Positions 33,485 through 41,452 of a stretch of DNA of 64,000 nucleotides are shown one piece after another; the stretch's first letter is position 1; each line of letters starts with the position of its first letter. The DNA is from Miltoncostaea sp963823515 (GTDB lineage: Bacteria > Actinomycetota > Thermoleophilia > Miltoncostaeales > Miltoncostaeaceae): positions 124,001-188,000 of the forward strand of contig CAWGMB010000002.1 in the NCBI GenBank assembly GCA_963823515.1, in the 5' to 3' direction. The position numbers and the translations under genes were made by a program. The notes under the pieces are model-generated. The model ran no database searches. It saw only the letters and a list, made by a program, of their open reading frames with translations, and was not told where the DNA came from.

Positions 33485-35074
33485 TCAGTTGATGCGGCGC
33501 TCGCGGCCCGCCCACTCCCGCTCGCGCAGCTCGAACTTGCGGATCTTGCCGGTGGAGGTGCGTGGCAGCTCGGCGAGGAACTCGAAGGAGTTCGGGCACT
33601 TGTAGCCGGCCAGACGTTTTCGCGCGTGCGCGCGCAGGCTCGGGCCGTCGGCTGTGCTCCCCTCGCGCAGCACCACGAACGCCTTCGGCCGCTCGCCCCA
33701 GCGGTCGTCGGGCACGCCGACGACCGCGACCTCGAGCACGGCGGGGTGGCTTCCGAGGGCCTGCTCGACCTCGATCGTCGAGATGTTCTCGCCGCCCGAG
33801 ATGACCACGTCCTTGGCCCGGTCGCGCAGCTCGATGTACCCGTCGGGGTGCCACACACCGAGGTCCCCGGAGTGGAAGACCCCGCCGGCCAGGGCGGCCT
33901 CCGTCCCCTCGGGGTCGTCGAAGTAGCCCTTCATGACGTTGTTGCCGCTCATCACGATCTCGCCGACGCTCACGCCGTCGCGCGGCACGTCGGCGCCGTC
34001 GGGGCCGACCACCCGGATCGGATCGGCGATCACCATGGCGACGCCCTGGCGCGAGAGCAGCCGGGCGCGCTCGGCCGGCCCCTCGTGGTCCCAGTCGGCC
34101 TGCCACTGGCAGACGGTGTGCGGCCCGTAGGTCTCCGTGAGCCCGTAGACGTGGATCACCCGGGCGCCGAGTGCCTCGGTCCGGGCGAGCGTGACCGGGT
34201 TGGGAGGTGCGGCGGCGGTCATGATGGTCAGCGGGTGCGCCAGCGGGTGGGCCCGCTCGGCGTTGACGAGCAGCGACAGGACGATCGGCGCGCCGTTGAG
34301 GTGCGTCACGCGCTCGGCGTCGATCAGCCGCCACATGTCGCCGCCGTGGACCGCGCGCATGCAGACCTGGCGGCCCCCCGCGGCCACTATCGCCCACGGA
34401 TGGCACCAGCCGTTGCAGTGGAACATCGGGAGCGTCCACAGGTAGACGGTCCGCATGTCGTGACCAGCGGTGATGTTCTCGCCGAGGGCGTTCAGGTAGG
34501 CCCCGCGGTGCGTGTACATCACCCCCTTGGGCGCTCCCGTGGTGCCCGAGGTGTAGTTGATCGAGATCGTCGCGTCCTCGTCCTCGACGGTCCACGGCAG
34601 CGGCTCGTCGGAACCGCGGGCCAGCAGCGCGTCGAGCGTGGTGCCCGGCGGAGGGCCGACGCCGGTGTCATCGTCCCACACGACCTCGCGCACCCCGAGC
34701 GCGTCGGCGACCGGTGCGAGGACGGCGCCCAGCGCCGTGTCGGCCACCAGCATCCGGGCCCCGGAATGGCGGCAGATCGTGGCCACCTCCGGCGAGGCGA
34801 GGCGTGTGTTGAGCGCGACCAGCACGGCGCCCGCCAGCGGCACGGCGAAATGGGCCACCAGGAGCGCGGGCGTGTTGGCGCACAGGTAGGCCACGCGGTC
34901 GCCGGGTCCGACGCCCGACGCGCGCAGCGCCCGCGCCGTGCGGGTCACCCGCGCGGCGAGCTCGCGGTAGCTGATGCGCTCGTCGCCGTGCACCACCGCG
35001 GTCGCCTCGGGGAACACCTGCGCCGAACGCTCGAGGAACGCGAGCGGGGTGAGCGGTCTGATGTGGACGGGCAC
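33485..35074 (-). CDS. Acyl-CoA synthetase / AMP-binding ligase
   Basis: About 529 residues. GTG 35074 is preferred because a GAGAGG site lies 5 bases upstream; other starts reach 35110. Marks of the ANL superfamily: the phosphate loop YTSGTTGAPKGVMYTH near residue 175, VYGLTETYGP, and the hinge/acyl-adenylate region GDLGVWHPDGYIELRDRAKD; the catalytic Lys is in TSTGKIRKFELR at the C-terminus. It activates a carboxylic acid with ATP and transfers it to CoA. The form is close to medium/long-chain or fatty-acid-type ligases, but the substrate cannot be told. It lies 50 bases from the MFS gene on the same strand. Confidence 0.92.
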   Translation of the reverse strand: MPVHIRPLTPLAFLERSAQVFPEATAVVHGDERISYRELAARVTRTARALRASGVGPGDRVAYLCANTPALLVAHFAVPLAGAVLVALNTRLASPEVATICRHSGARMLVADTALGAVLAPVADALGVREVVWDDDTGVGPPPGTTLDALLARGSDEPLPWTVEDEDATISINYTSGTTGAPKGVMYTHRGAYLNALGENITAGHDMRTVYLWTLPMFHCNGWCHPWAIVAAGGRQVCMRAVHGGDMWRLIDAERVTHLNGAPIVLSLLVNAERAHPLAHPLTIMTAAAPPNPVTLARTEALGARVIHVYGLTETYGPHTVCQWQADWDHEGPAERARLLSRQGVAMVIADPIRVVGPDGADVPRDGVSVGEIVMSGNNVMKGYFDDPEGTEAALAGGVFHSGDLGVWHPDGYIELRDRAKDVVISGGENISTIEVEQALGSHPAVLEVAVVGVPDDRWGERPKAFVVLREGSTADGPSLRAHARKRLAGYKCPNSFEFLAELPRTSTGKIRKFELREREWAGRERRIN

Positions 35075-35122
35075 CGGCACCTCTCTACGGGGCGGCCGGG
35101 CCAAGGTCAAGGGCGGTCGCGC

Positions 35123-36322
35123 TCACGCAGGGGGCGCGGCGCGCAGGCGCAGCGACAGCCCCGCGGCGGCGAGTACGATCGCCGCACAGGCCAGGCCGAT
35201 CGCCTGGTAGCCGGGGCCCTCGAAGACCGGGCCCATCACGGCCGCGCCGAGCATCACGCCGATGTAGGTGGTGCTGCTCATGAGGGCCACCACCGCGCCG
35301 CGGCCCTCGGGCATCACGTTGGTGGCCATCGTGGCCATGGCGGTGAGGAAGCCCGCCTGCTGGGTCCCCATCAGGACCAGCACCGCCCCGAGGACGACCG
35401 GCGCGGCGGCGGAGAAGGGCAGCGCGGCGAAGAGCGCCGTGAGCGCGAGGAGCGTCAGGGTGACGGCGCGGGCCTTGCCGATGCGATCGATCACCCAGCC
35501 GTTGGTGGACATCACGGCGACGCCGAGGCCGTAGAGCAGGATCAGCCCGGCGGCGGGCCCGCTGCCCACGTCGAGCTCCTCCCGCAGGAAGCTGCCGAGG
35601 TAGGTGTAGACGCCGTAGAACGCCAGCATGTCCAGCAGGTTCACCACCAGCAGCCCGCGCACCGCGCCCACACCGAGGGCGGCGCGGAGCCCCACGCGGA
35701 CGGGGGCGTCCCCCGGCTCGGGCCGCGCCGCGGCGGGCGGCAGCAGGCGCACGGCGAGGACCGTCGCGACCGCCGCCAGGAGCGCGAGCACCGCGAGCGC
35801 CTCGCGCCAGCCGGCCACCTGGCCGATGAGGCCTCCGAGCGGCACTCCCGCGACGAGGGCCAGCGCCCAGCCGGAGATCACCCAGCCCATCACCCGGGCC
35901 CGACTCTCGTAGGGCACCTCGTCGCCCACCCAGGCGTAGGCGGCGGGCAGGAACAGGCCCGACCCGACCCCGCAGAGGGCACGCCCCGCCAACAGACCCA
36001 CGAGGCTCGGGGCGGCGGCGCACGCCAGTCCGGCCACCGCGAAGATCACCAGCCCGAGCAGGATCGCCCCGCGGCGCGAGGTGCGGTCGGCCACCCACCC
36101 GGCGGCCGGGGCGACGATCGCCACCGCGAGCCCGTAGACGCTCACCGAGAGACCCGCGGCGTCGACGCCGGTGCCGAAGTCGTCGGCCACGTCCTCCAGC
36201 AGCGGCGAGATCACGAGCGCCTCGGAGCCCACCGCGAAGACCCCCAGCAGCAGCGCGAGGGTCGCGGCCGCGAGCGCTCGGCCCGCCAGCACGGGGCGCC
36301 CGGCGGGGGGGCTGGTGGCCAT
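35123..36322 (-). CDS. Major facilitator superfamily transporter (drug/sugar efflux type)
   Basis: 399 residues from ATG 36322, with twelve predicted membrane helices. The MFS loop 2-3 signature is seen in GWVADRTSRRGAILLG near residue 75, and the mid-protein counterpart in GWVIDRIGKARAVTL. The VISPLLEDVADDFG start and the DHA1/AraJ-like pattern suggest a proton-driven exporter of small compounds or sugars. Substrate unknown. It is in line with the acyl-CoA ligase downstream and the HAD gene upstream (44 bases between). Confidence 0.88.
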   Translation of the reverse strand: MATSPPAGRPVLAGRALAAATLALLLGVFAVGSEALVISPLLEDVADDFGTGVDAAGLSVSVYGLAVAIVAPAAGWVADRTSRRGAILLGLVIFAVAGLACAAAPSLVGLLAGRALCGVGSGLFLPAAYAWVGDEVPYESRARVMGWVISGWALALVAGVPLGGLIGQVAGWREALAVLALLAAVATVLAVRLLPPAAARPEPGDAPVRVGLRAALGVGAVRGLLVVNLLDMLAFYGVYTYLGSFLREELDVGSGPAAGLILLYGLGVAVMSTNGWVIDRIGKARAVTLTLLALTALFAALPFSAAAPVVLGAVLVLMGTQQAGFLTAMATMATNVMPEGRGAVVALMSSTTYIGVMLGAAVMGPVFEGPGYQAIGLACAAIVLAAAGLSLRLRAAPPA

Positions 36323-36366
36323 CGGGGCAGTGTGTCGCGTCGCGTCGCGCGGCGCGCGAGACCCCC

Positions 36367-37014
36367 TCACCGCCCGATGCGCTCCGCCGTCAGCTCGTGG
36401 ATCGACGCCAGGACGTCGTCGGCGAGGGCCAGCGCGTCGGCGGCGGGCGGATAGAGGGCGTTCGGGATCGCGACGACGCGCATCCCCGCGCCCGCCGCGG
36501 CCCGGATGCCCGCAGCCGAGTCCTCGACCGCGACCGAGCGCTCCGGCGCGACGCCGAGCCCGTCCAGCGCGCGCAGGTAGACGTCGGGCGACGGCTTGCC
36601 GCGCGCGACCTCCTCCGAGGAGACGGTCACCGCGAAGGCGCCGGCCAGGCCGCCCAGGGCGAGCACCGCGTCGATCAGCGTCCGGGTCGAGGAGCTGGCG
36701 AGACCCAGTGGAACGCGGTCCGCGAGCGCGAGCGCGGCCTCCCGCGCGCCGTCGATGAAGGGCGGGTCGGCGCGGTACCGTGCCATCAGGCGGCGCACGA
36801 CCTCGTCCTCGATCTCCCCGGCGGACATCGGGACGCCGACGACCTCGCGCATGTAGCCGGTCCATTCGGGGGTGCTCATGCCCATCATGTCGTGATGGGC
36901 ATCGGGCCCCCACCGCCCGCCGCGCTCGCGCGCCAGATCCTCGCGCACCGCGTCCCAGACCTCCTCGGAGGAGATCAGCACGCCGTCCATGTCGAAGACG
37001 ACGGCGAGGGTCAT
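36367..37014 (-). CDS. HAD-superfamily phosphatase (beta-phosphoglucomutase-like)
   Basis: 215 residues from ATG 37014. Motif I is VFDMDGVLISSEEVWD with the nucleophile and acid Asp, motif II is LASSSTRT, motif III Lys is in RGKPSPDVYLRAL, and motif IV acids are in VAVEDSAAGIRAA. The helical cap between motifs I and II (GYMREVVGVPMS) is the C1 type of phosphoglycolate/phosphoglucomutase-like enzymes. It hydrolyses or moves a phosphate on a small metabolite, probably a sugar phosphate. It is divergent from the thioesterase at 37087. Confidence 0.9.
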   Translation of the reverse strand: MTLAVVFDMDGVLISSEEVWDAVREDLARERGGRWGPDAHHDMMGMSTPEWTGYMREVVGVPMSAGEIEDEVVRRLMARYRADPPFIDGAREAALALADRVPLGLASSSTRTLIDAVLALGGLAGAFAVTVSSEEVARGKPSPDVYLRALDGLGVAPERSVAVEDSAAGIRAAAGAGMRVVAIPNALYPPAADALALADDVLASIHELTAERIGR

Positions 37015-37086
37015 CGCGGCGCCCCCGCGGATAGCCTGCGGGCGTCGCCGCCGAGCGGGCGGATCCCGAGGATCAGGAGGGACCGG

Positions 37087-37470
37087 ATGGAGGCGCGTCT
37101 GCTGGAGTCGGTCTTCCCCACCGACACCAATCCCCGGGGAAATCTCTTCGGAGGCACGCTCGTCTCCTGGATGGACAAGGCCGCCGGCTTCGCGGCGATG
37201 CGCCGGGCGCGGTCGGTCGTGGTGACGGCCGCCATCGAGAACATCGCGTTCGACGTGCCGATCGTGCAGGGCGATCTGGTGGAGGTGCACGCGCGGGTCG
37301 TGTCGGTCGGCCGCACCAGCATGCGCGTGCGCGTCGAGGTCAGCAAGGAGGACGCCCTGGCGGGCACGAGCGAGCTGTGCACCGTCGGGCACTTCACCAT
37401 GGTCGCCGTGGGCCCCGACCGCCGGCCCGTGCCGGTGCCCCCCGAGGAGGAGGCGGCCGCCACGGGATGA
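37087..37470 (+). CDS. Hotdog-fold acyl-CoA thioesterase (YciA/BFIT type)
   Basis: 127 residues from ATG 37087. The hotdog signature is present: FPTDTNPRGNLFGGTLVSWMDKAAGFAAM (catalytic Asn/Asp area, residues 10-38, shown here in shortened reading as NPRGNLFGGTLVSWMD), then VVTAAIENIAFDVPIVQGDLVEV. It hydrolyses acyl-CoA to free acid and CoA in the cytoplasm. The short product is normal for the single-domain type, which assembles as a hexamer. It converges on the GCS2-like gene. Confidence 0.9.
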   Translation: MEARLLESVFPTDTNPRGNLFGGTLVSWMDKAAGFAAMRRARSVVVTAAIENIAFDVPIVQGDLVEVHARVVSVGRTSMRVRVEVSKEDALAGTSELCTVGHFTMVAVGPDRRPVPVPPEEEAAATG

Positions 37471-37486
37471 GGGCGCCGCACGCCGC

Positions 37487-38977
37487 TCATCCGGGCACGT
37501 CCCACTCGTGCACGGGAGCGCCGGCGGCGCTGCGCTCGATGTAGGCCTCGGTCAGCGCCGCCAGGGCCGCGGTGCGCTCGCGCCCCCGCTCGAGCGAGGC
37601 GAGGGCACGGCGCTGCCAGACCGAGCCGGTCTGGCCCGAGGCGACGCGTTCCGCGACCACCGCGAGCAGGTCGTCGGCCTCCGAGGCCGCCACGCCGAAA
37701 CCGACGAGACCGACGCGCGCCGCCGGCAGCAGCCGCGCGATCAACTCGGCCGCGGGAGCGGGTCGCGGAGAGGGCGCCTCGGGCGAGGGCCACAGCAGTG
37801 CCGCCCCCAACCCGTCACGCGCGGCGGCGTAGAAGTTGCGCCGGGCGTAGTCGAACGGCATCGAGCGGGCCATCCAGCCCATCTGCGGAGCCAGCGCCAC
37901 CGTGAGGCCGACCAGGAACGCGATGTTGGCGCGCATGTCGATCATCGAGGGCCCGCCCGGCAGGGCGCGCATCTCGATGCGCAGGTGCGGATCGTCGCCC
38001 GGGGCGAACACGGCCCGGTTCCAGCGCCAGACGGTTCCGTGATGCATCCGCAGCTCCGCCAGGTTGGGAGTGCCGCCGGCGGCCAGCACGGTCCCGGGAT
38101 CCTCGTCGGACAGGACCGGGAGGATCGGCACGTGGAGGGCCACGCTCTCGGCGAACGGCTCCAGCGGCCCCGCGATCCAGCCGTGCCCGAACGACGCGCG
38201 CGAGGGCAGCCAGGCGCCGCCGACCGGCGCGCGATCGTCGATGGCCTGGCCGAAGAGCGCGACGCGCGTCTCGTGCCACAGCAGATGTCCGAGCAGCAGG
38301 GGCGAGTTGCACGACGCCGCGAGCACCGGCGCCACCGCGGTCTGCGCGGCGTTGAAGGCCGCCGCGAACGCAGACGGCGGCACCCTCAGGTGCACGTGCA
38401 GGCCCGTGGCGGCGCCCTCGAGCGTGATGTCGTCCCACTCCATCCGCAGCGGCTCGTCGCCGTCGATGTCGATGTGGAAGGGCTCTCCCCGCAGGCCCAG
38501 CAAGCCGTCGCTGAGGGCACGGAAGCGCGGGGAATCGCTCATTCCGCCGGGGCCGAGGTCACCGCGACGCAGTGTGGGCAGGATCCCCACGGCCACCGCG
38601 CGCGCGCCCACGGTCGCGGCCGCCCGGCCCACCGCCGCGAGGCCGTCGGCAAGGTCGTCCCCGAGCGCCGCCATCGGCCGGCCGGCGAGCGGCACGGGCT
38701 CGGAGTCGATCTCGAGGTTGAAGCGGTCGAGCTCGAGGGCGACCGCTCGCCCGCCGGCGGCCCGCCGCACCGCGTCGTTCACGGGCGCCGGGAGCGCGTG
38801 CACGTCGACCAGCCCGATCTCCAGCTCGGCGCCGACAGAGGGGGTTCCCGCCCCGAAACCCGGCCGATCCACCAGCGCGCCGAGCGCGGCCAGCCCCTCG
38901 CGGCAGCGCTCGGCGAACCGGTCCGCGTCGCCGGGGGGGAACCTCTCGCTCGCGATCTCCTCGCCCACACCCTGCAT
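37487..38977 (-). CDS. Glutamate-cysteine ligase family 2-like carboxylate-amine ligase
   Basis: 496 residues from ATG 38977. The family's ATP-grasp-like core is suggested by VGAELEIGLVDVHALP near residue 50, ELDRFNLEIDSEPVPLAGRP, GLHVHLRVPP, and the later RMHHGTVWRWNRAVF and LRIEMRALPGGPSMIDMRAN, which hold the acidic metal-binding residues. COG2170-type proteins join an amino acid to a small amine or Cys; actinobacteria use members in several thiol or amide pathways. The substrate here is not known. It is convergent with the thioesterase and divergent from the second two-component system. Confidence 0.75.
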   Translation of the reverse strand: MQGVGEEIASERFPPGDADRFAERCREGLAALGALVDRPGFGAGTPSVGAELEIGLVDVHALPAPVNDAVRRAAGGRAVALELDRFNLEIDSEPVPLAGRPMAALGDDLADGLAAVGRAAATVGARAVAVGILPTLRRGDLGPGGMSDSPRFRALSDGLLGLRGEPFHIDIDGDEPLRMEWDDITLEGAATGLHVHLRVPPSAFAAAFNAAQTAVAPVLAASCNSPLLLGHLLWHETRVALFGQAIDDRAPVGGAWLPSRASFGHGWIAGPLEPFAESVALHVPILPVLSDEDPGTVLAAGGTPNLAELRMHHGTVWRWNRAVFAPGDDPHLRIEMRALPGGPSMIDMRANIAFLVGLTVALAPQMGWMARSMPFDYARRNFYAAARDGLGAALLWPSPEAPSPRPAPAAELIARLLPAARVGLVGFGVAASEADDLLAVVAERVASGQTGSVWQRRALASLERGRERTAALAALTEAYIERSAAGAPVHEWDVPG

Positions 38978-39050
38978 CCTGCCCGTCTCGGACCCCCGGG
39001 ATGCGCCCGGGTCCGCCACGGCACGGTCCCCCGGGCGCGATACTGGCCAG

Positions 39051-39719
39051 ATGCTCTCTCCGGTGGTCATGGTGGTCGAGGACGACGCGGCCCTGCGTTC
39101 GGTTCTGACGCGGGGGCTGGAGGAGGAGGGCTTCCGCTGCGAGGCGGTCGAGACCGGCGCCAAGTTGCTCGAGCGGGTGGTCGCCGCGGGGCCCGACGCG
39201 CTGGTGGTCAACGTCGGCCTTCCCGACTGCGACGGACGGGACGTGTGCCAGGCGCTGCGCGCGCGCGGCGATGACACCCCGGTGCTCTTCCTCACCGCCC
39301 GCGACGCCCTGGTCGACCGACTCGCCGGCTTCGAGGCCGGAGGCGACGACTACCTCACCAAGCCGTTCTCGCTCGACGAGCTCGTCGCCCGGCTGCGGGT
39401 GCTGATCCGCCGGGCCGGACCGCCGAGCGTCGCCCGCGTGGGCGGCCTGGAGCTCGATCCCGCGGCCCACGCGATCCGGGCGGGCGAGGAGATCGCGCGC
39501 CTGACCCCCACCGAGTTCCGGATCCTCGCCGCCCTCTTCGCGCGCCCGGGCCAGGCGGTGCGCCGTCGCGAGCTCGTGCGGGCCGGCTGGCCACACGGGG
39601 CGATCGTCAACGACAACACGCTCGACGCCTACATCGCGCGACTGCGGCGCAAGATCCGCGGTCTCCCCGGGGCGCCGACCCTCGAGACCGTACACGGCGT
39701 GGGGTACGCGATCCGGTGA
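39051..39719 (+). CDS. OmpR-family response regulator lacking the phosphoacceptor Asp
   Basis: 222 residues from ATG 39051. The receiver has the acidic pair in VVEDDAAL (residues 10-12), Thr in FLTARDAL and Lys in YLTKPFS, but the position that should hold the phosphorylated Asp reads VVNVGLPDCDG: residue 54 is Asn, encoded by AAC at 39210-39212. The C-terminal winged helix (LTPTEFRILAALFARPGQAV ... DAYIARLRRKIRG) is intact and should bind DNA. The kinase gene overlaps its stop. Either this regulator works without phosphorylation or the base is an error; D and N codons differ by one base (GAC/AAC). Confidence 0.9.
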   Translation: MLSPVVMVVEDDAALRSVLTRGLEEEGFRCEAVETGAKLLERVVAAGPDALVVNVGLPDCDGRDVCQALRARGDDTPVLFLTARDALVDRLAGFEAGGDDYLTKPFSLDELVARLRVLIRRAGPPSVARVGGLELDPAAHAIRAGEEIARLTPTEFRILAALFARPGQAVRRRELVRAGWPHGAIVNDNTLDAYIARLRRKIRGLPGAPTLETVHGVGYAIR

Positions 39720-41056
39720 GGCTCGGCCGGCCGCGGGCCCTCCGCTCGCGCCTGCTCCTGGCGATCGTGGCCGGCGTCGGCGTCGCGCTGACACTGCTGG
39801 TCGTGGTGTTCAACGTCGTGCTCGCAACGACGCTCGCCAACGACGCGGACGAGGTCGTCCGCGCCCGCGCCGAGGCGGAGGTGGCCACGCTGCGGGTCGC
39901 GGGCGGCGTGGTCTCGGTGCCGGCGTCGCAGGCCGTGTCGGGCATCGGCACGCGCCTCTGGGTCTTCTCCGGACGGGAGGTCGTCGAGGCGCCGCCGCGC
40001 GATCCGCGCATCGACGCCGTCGCGCGCACGCTCTCGGAGGGCCCGGAGCGGTCGGTGGACATCGGCGACGACGTCCACCTCCACGCGCTCCCGGTGATCT
40101 CGGAGGGCCGCCGCGTGGGCACGGTCGTGGCCGGCGTCTCGCTCGCCCCGTACAACCGCACGCGCGCGATCGCCCTGGTCGCCTCGAGCGCTCTCGGGCT
40201 CGTGGTGCTGAGCGCGGTCGCGCTGGCGTCGGCGCTGATGCTCCGCGCGGCGCTCGCGCCGGTGGCGCGGATGACCGCCGACGCGGCAGTCTGGAGCGAG
40301 AGCGACCTCGACAGCCGCTTCGCGGTCGGGCCACCACACGACGAGATCACGCGCCTCGCCGCGACCCTCGACGGGCTGCTCGAGCGCCTCGCCGCCGGCA
40401 TGCGGCGCGAGCGCCGCCTGACGGCGGAGGTCTCGCACGAGCTGCGCACCCCCCTCACCCAGATCTCCGCCGAGACCGACCTCGCCCTACGCCGGGAACG
40501 GCAGCCCGAGGAGTACCGCGCCGCGATGGAGCGCATCCGCGCCGGGGCGGCGCGCCTGGAGGCCACGGTCGACACCCTCATGGCAACGGCACGGCAGGAG
40601 TCGCTGCTGCCGCGCGGCACCGGCGACGCCCGGCAGGCCGCCGTGCACGTCGCGTCGGCCTGCGAGCCCATCGGGGCCGAGCGTGGCGTGCGCATCGAGA
40701 TCGCCGAGGCCGCGGGCAGCGCCCGGGCGGGAGTGGAGGTGCAGGTGATCGAGCGAATCCTCCAGCCGATCCTCGAGAACGCCTGCCGCTACGCTCAGGC
40801 GCTGGTTCGGGTGGGCATCACCACCGACGACCGTGGCGTGGCGGTCGAGGTGGTCGACGACGGGCCCGGGGTGCCCGCCACCGACATCGAGGTGATCTTC
40901 GAGCCGGGGGTGCGGGGCCCGTCCGCCGACGGGCGCTCGGGGGCGGGCCTTGGGCTGACGCTGGCCCGGCGGCTGGCGCGGGCCGCCGGAGGCGACGTCG
41001 AGGCGGTGCCCGCGACCGGGCGTGGGTGCTTCGTCGTGCGGCTGCCGGCGGCCTGA
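39716..41056 (+). CDS. Sensor histidine kinase
   Basis: 446 residues from GTG 39716, overlapping the regulator's stop (GTGA). A first membrane helix (LLLAIVAGVGVALTLLVVVF) leads to an extracellular sensing part of about 120 residues, then a second helix near residue 160, a HAMP linker (LAPVARMTADAAVW), HisKA with EVSHELRTPLTQISAETD carrying the phospho-His, and an ATPase with NACRYAQ, DDGPGVP and SGAGLGLTLARRL. All kinase motifs look intact although its partner receiver lacks the Asp, so it may also phosphorylate another regulator. Confidence 0.92.
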   Translation: MRLGRPRALRSRLLLAIVAGVGVALTLLVVVFNVVLATTLANDADEVVRARAEAEVATLRVAGGVVSVPASQAVSGIGTRLWVFSGREVVEAPPRDPRIDAVARTLSEGPERSVDIGDDVHLHALPVISEGRRVGTVVAGVSLAPYNRTRAIALVASSALGLVVLSAVALASALMLRAALAPVARMTADAAVWSESDLDSRFAVGPPHDEITRLAATLDGLLERLAAGMRRERRLTAEVSHELRTPLTQISAETDLALRRERQPEEYRAAMERIRAGAARLEATVDTLMATARQESLLPRGTGDARQAAVHVASACEPIGAERGVRIEIAEAAGSARAGVEVQVIERILQPILENACRYAQALVRVGITTDDRGVAVEVVDDGPGVPATDIEVIFEPGVRGPSADGRSGAGLGLTLARRLARAAGGDVEAVPATGRGCFVVRLPAA

Positions 41057-41077
41057 GCAGACGGTAGGCTGGCCGTC

Positions 41078-41452
41078 ATGTGCATGCAGTGCGTCGGGGC
41101 GGTCGGGACCGCCCTCCAGGCAGCGTCCGTGGTCGGCGGACCGATCGCCTACGCGGGCTATCGGCGGGTGCGCGCCCGCCTCGGGCTGCACGACACCTCG
41201 GTGGCCGCCGTGGAGACCGCTCAGGCGGCGGGCGTCCCCGAGATCGCGCCCTCGACCACGAGGCCCACGATGGCCTCGACCACGTCGACGGAGAACTGGG
41301 CGCCGGCACAGCGCCTGCACTCGGCGAGCGCCTCCTCGACGGTGAGGGGTTCGTGGTACTTGCGCTGGGAGCGCATTACGTCCCAGGCGTCGGCCAGCGC
41401 GAGCACGCGCGCGCCGTCCGGGATCGCCTCGCTCGCCAACCCGTCCGGGTAG
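41078..41452 (+). CDS. Possible small membrane-associated protein; only the first 50 residues look real
   Basis: ATG 41078 begins MCMQCVGAVGTALQAASVVG, then PIAYAGYRRVRARLGLHDTSVAAVE, which resembles short Cys-start membrane proteins of actinobacteria. Past about 41221 the frame runs antisense through the end of the HD-GYP gene and its residues look non-coding, up to a stop at 41450-41452. A stop may have been lost by an indel near 41220. Family unknown. Confidence 0.35.
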   Translation: MCMQCVGAVGTALQAASVVGGPIAYAGYRRVRARLGLHDTSVAAVETAQAAGVPEIAPSTTRPTMASTTSTENWAPAQRLHSASASSTVRGSWYLRWERITSQASASASTRAPSGIASLANPSG

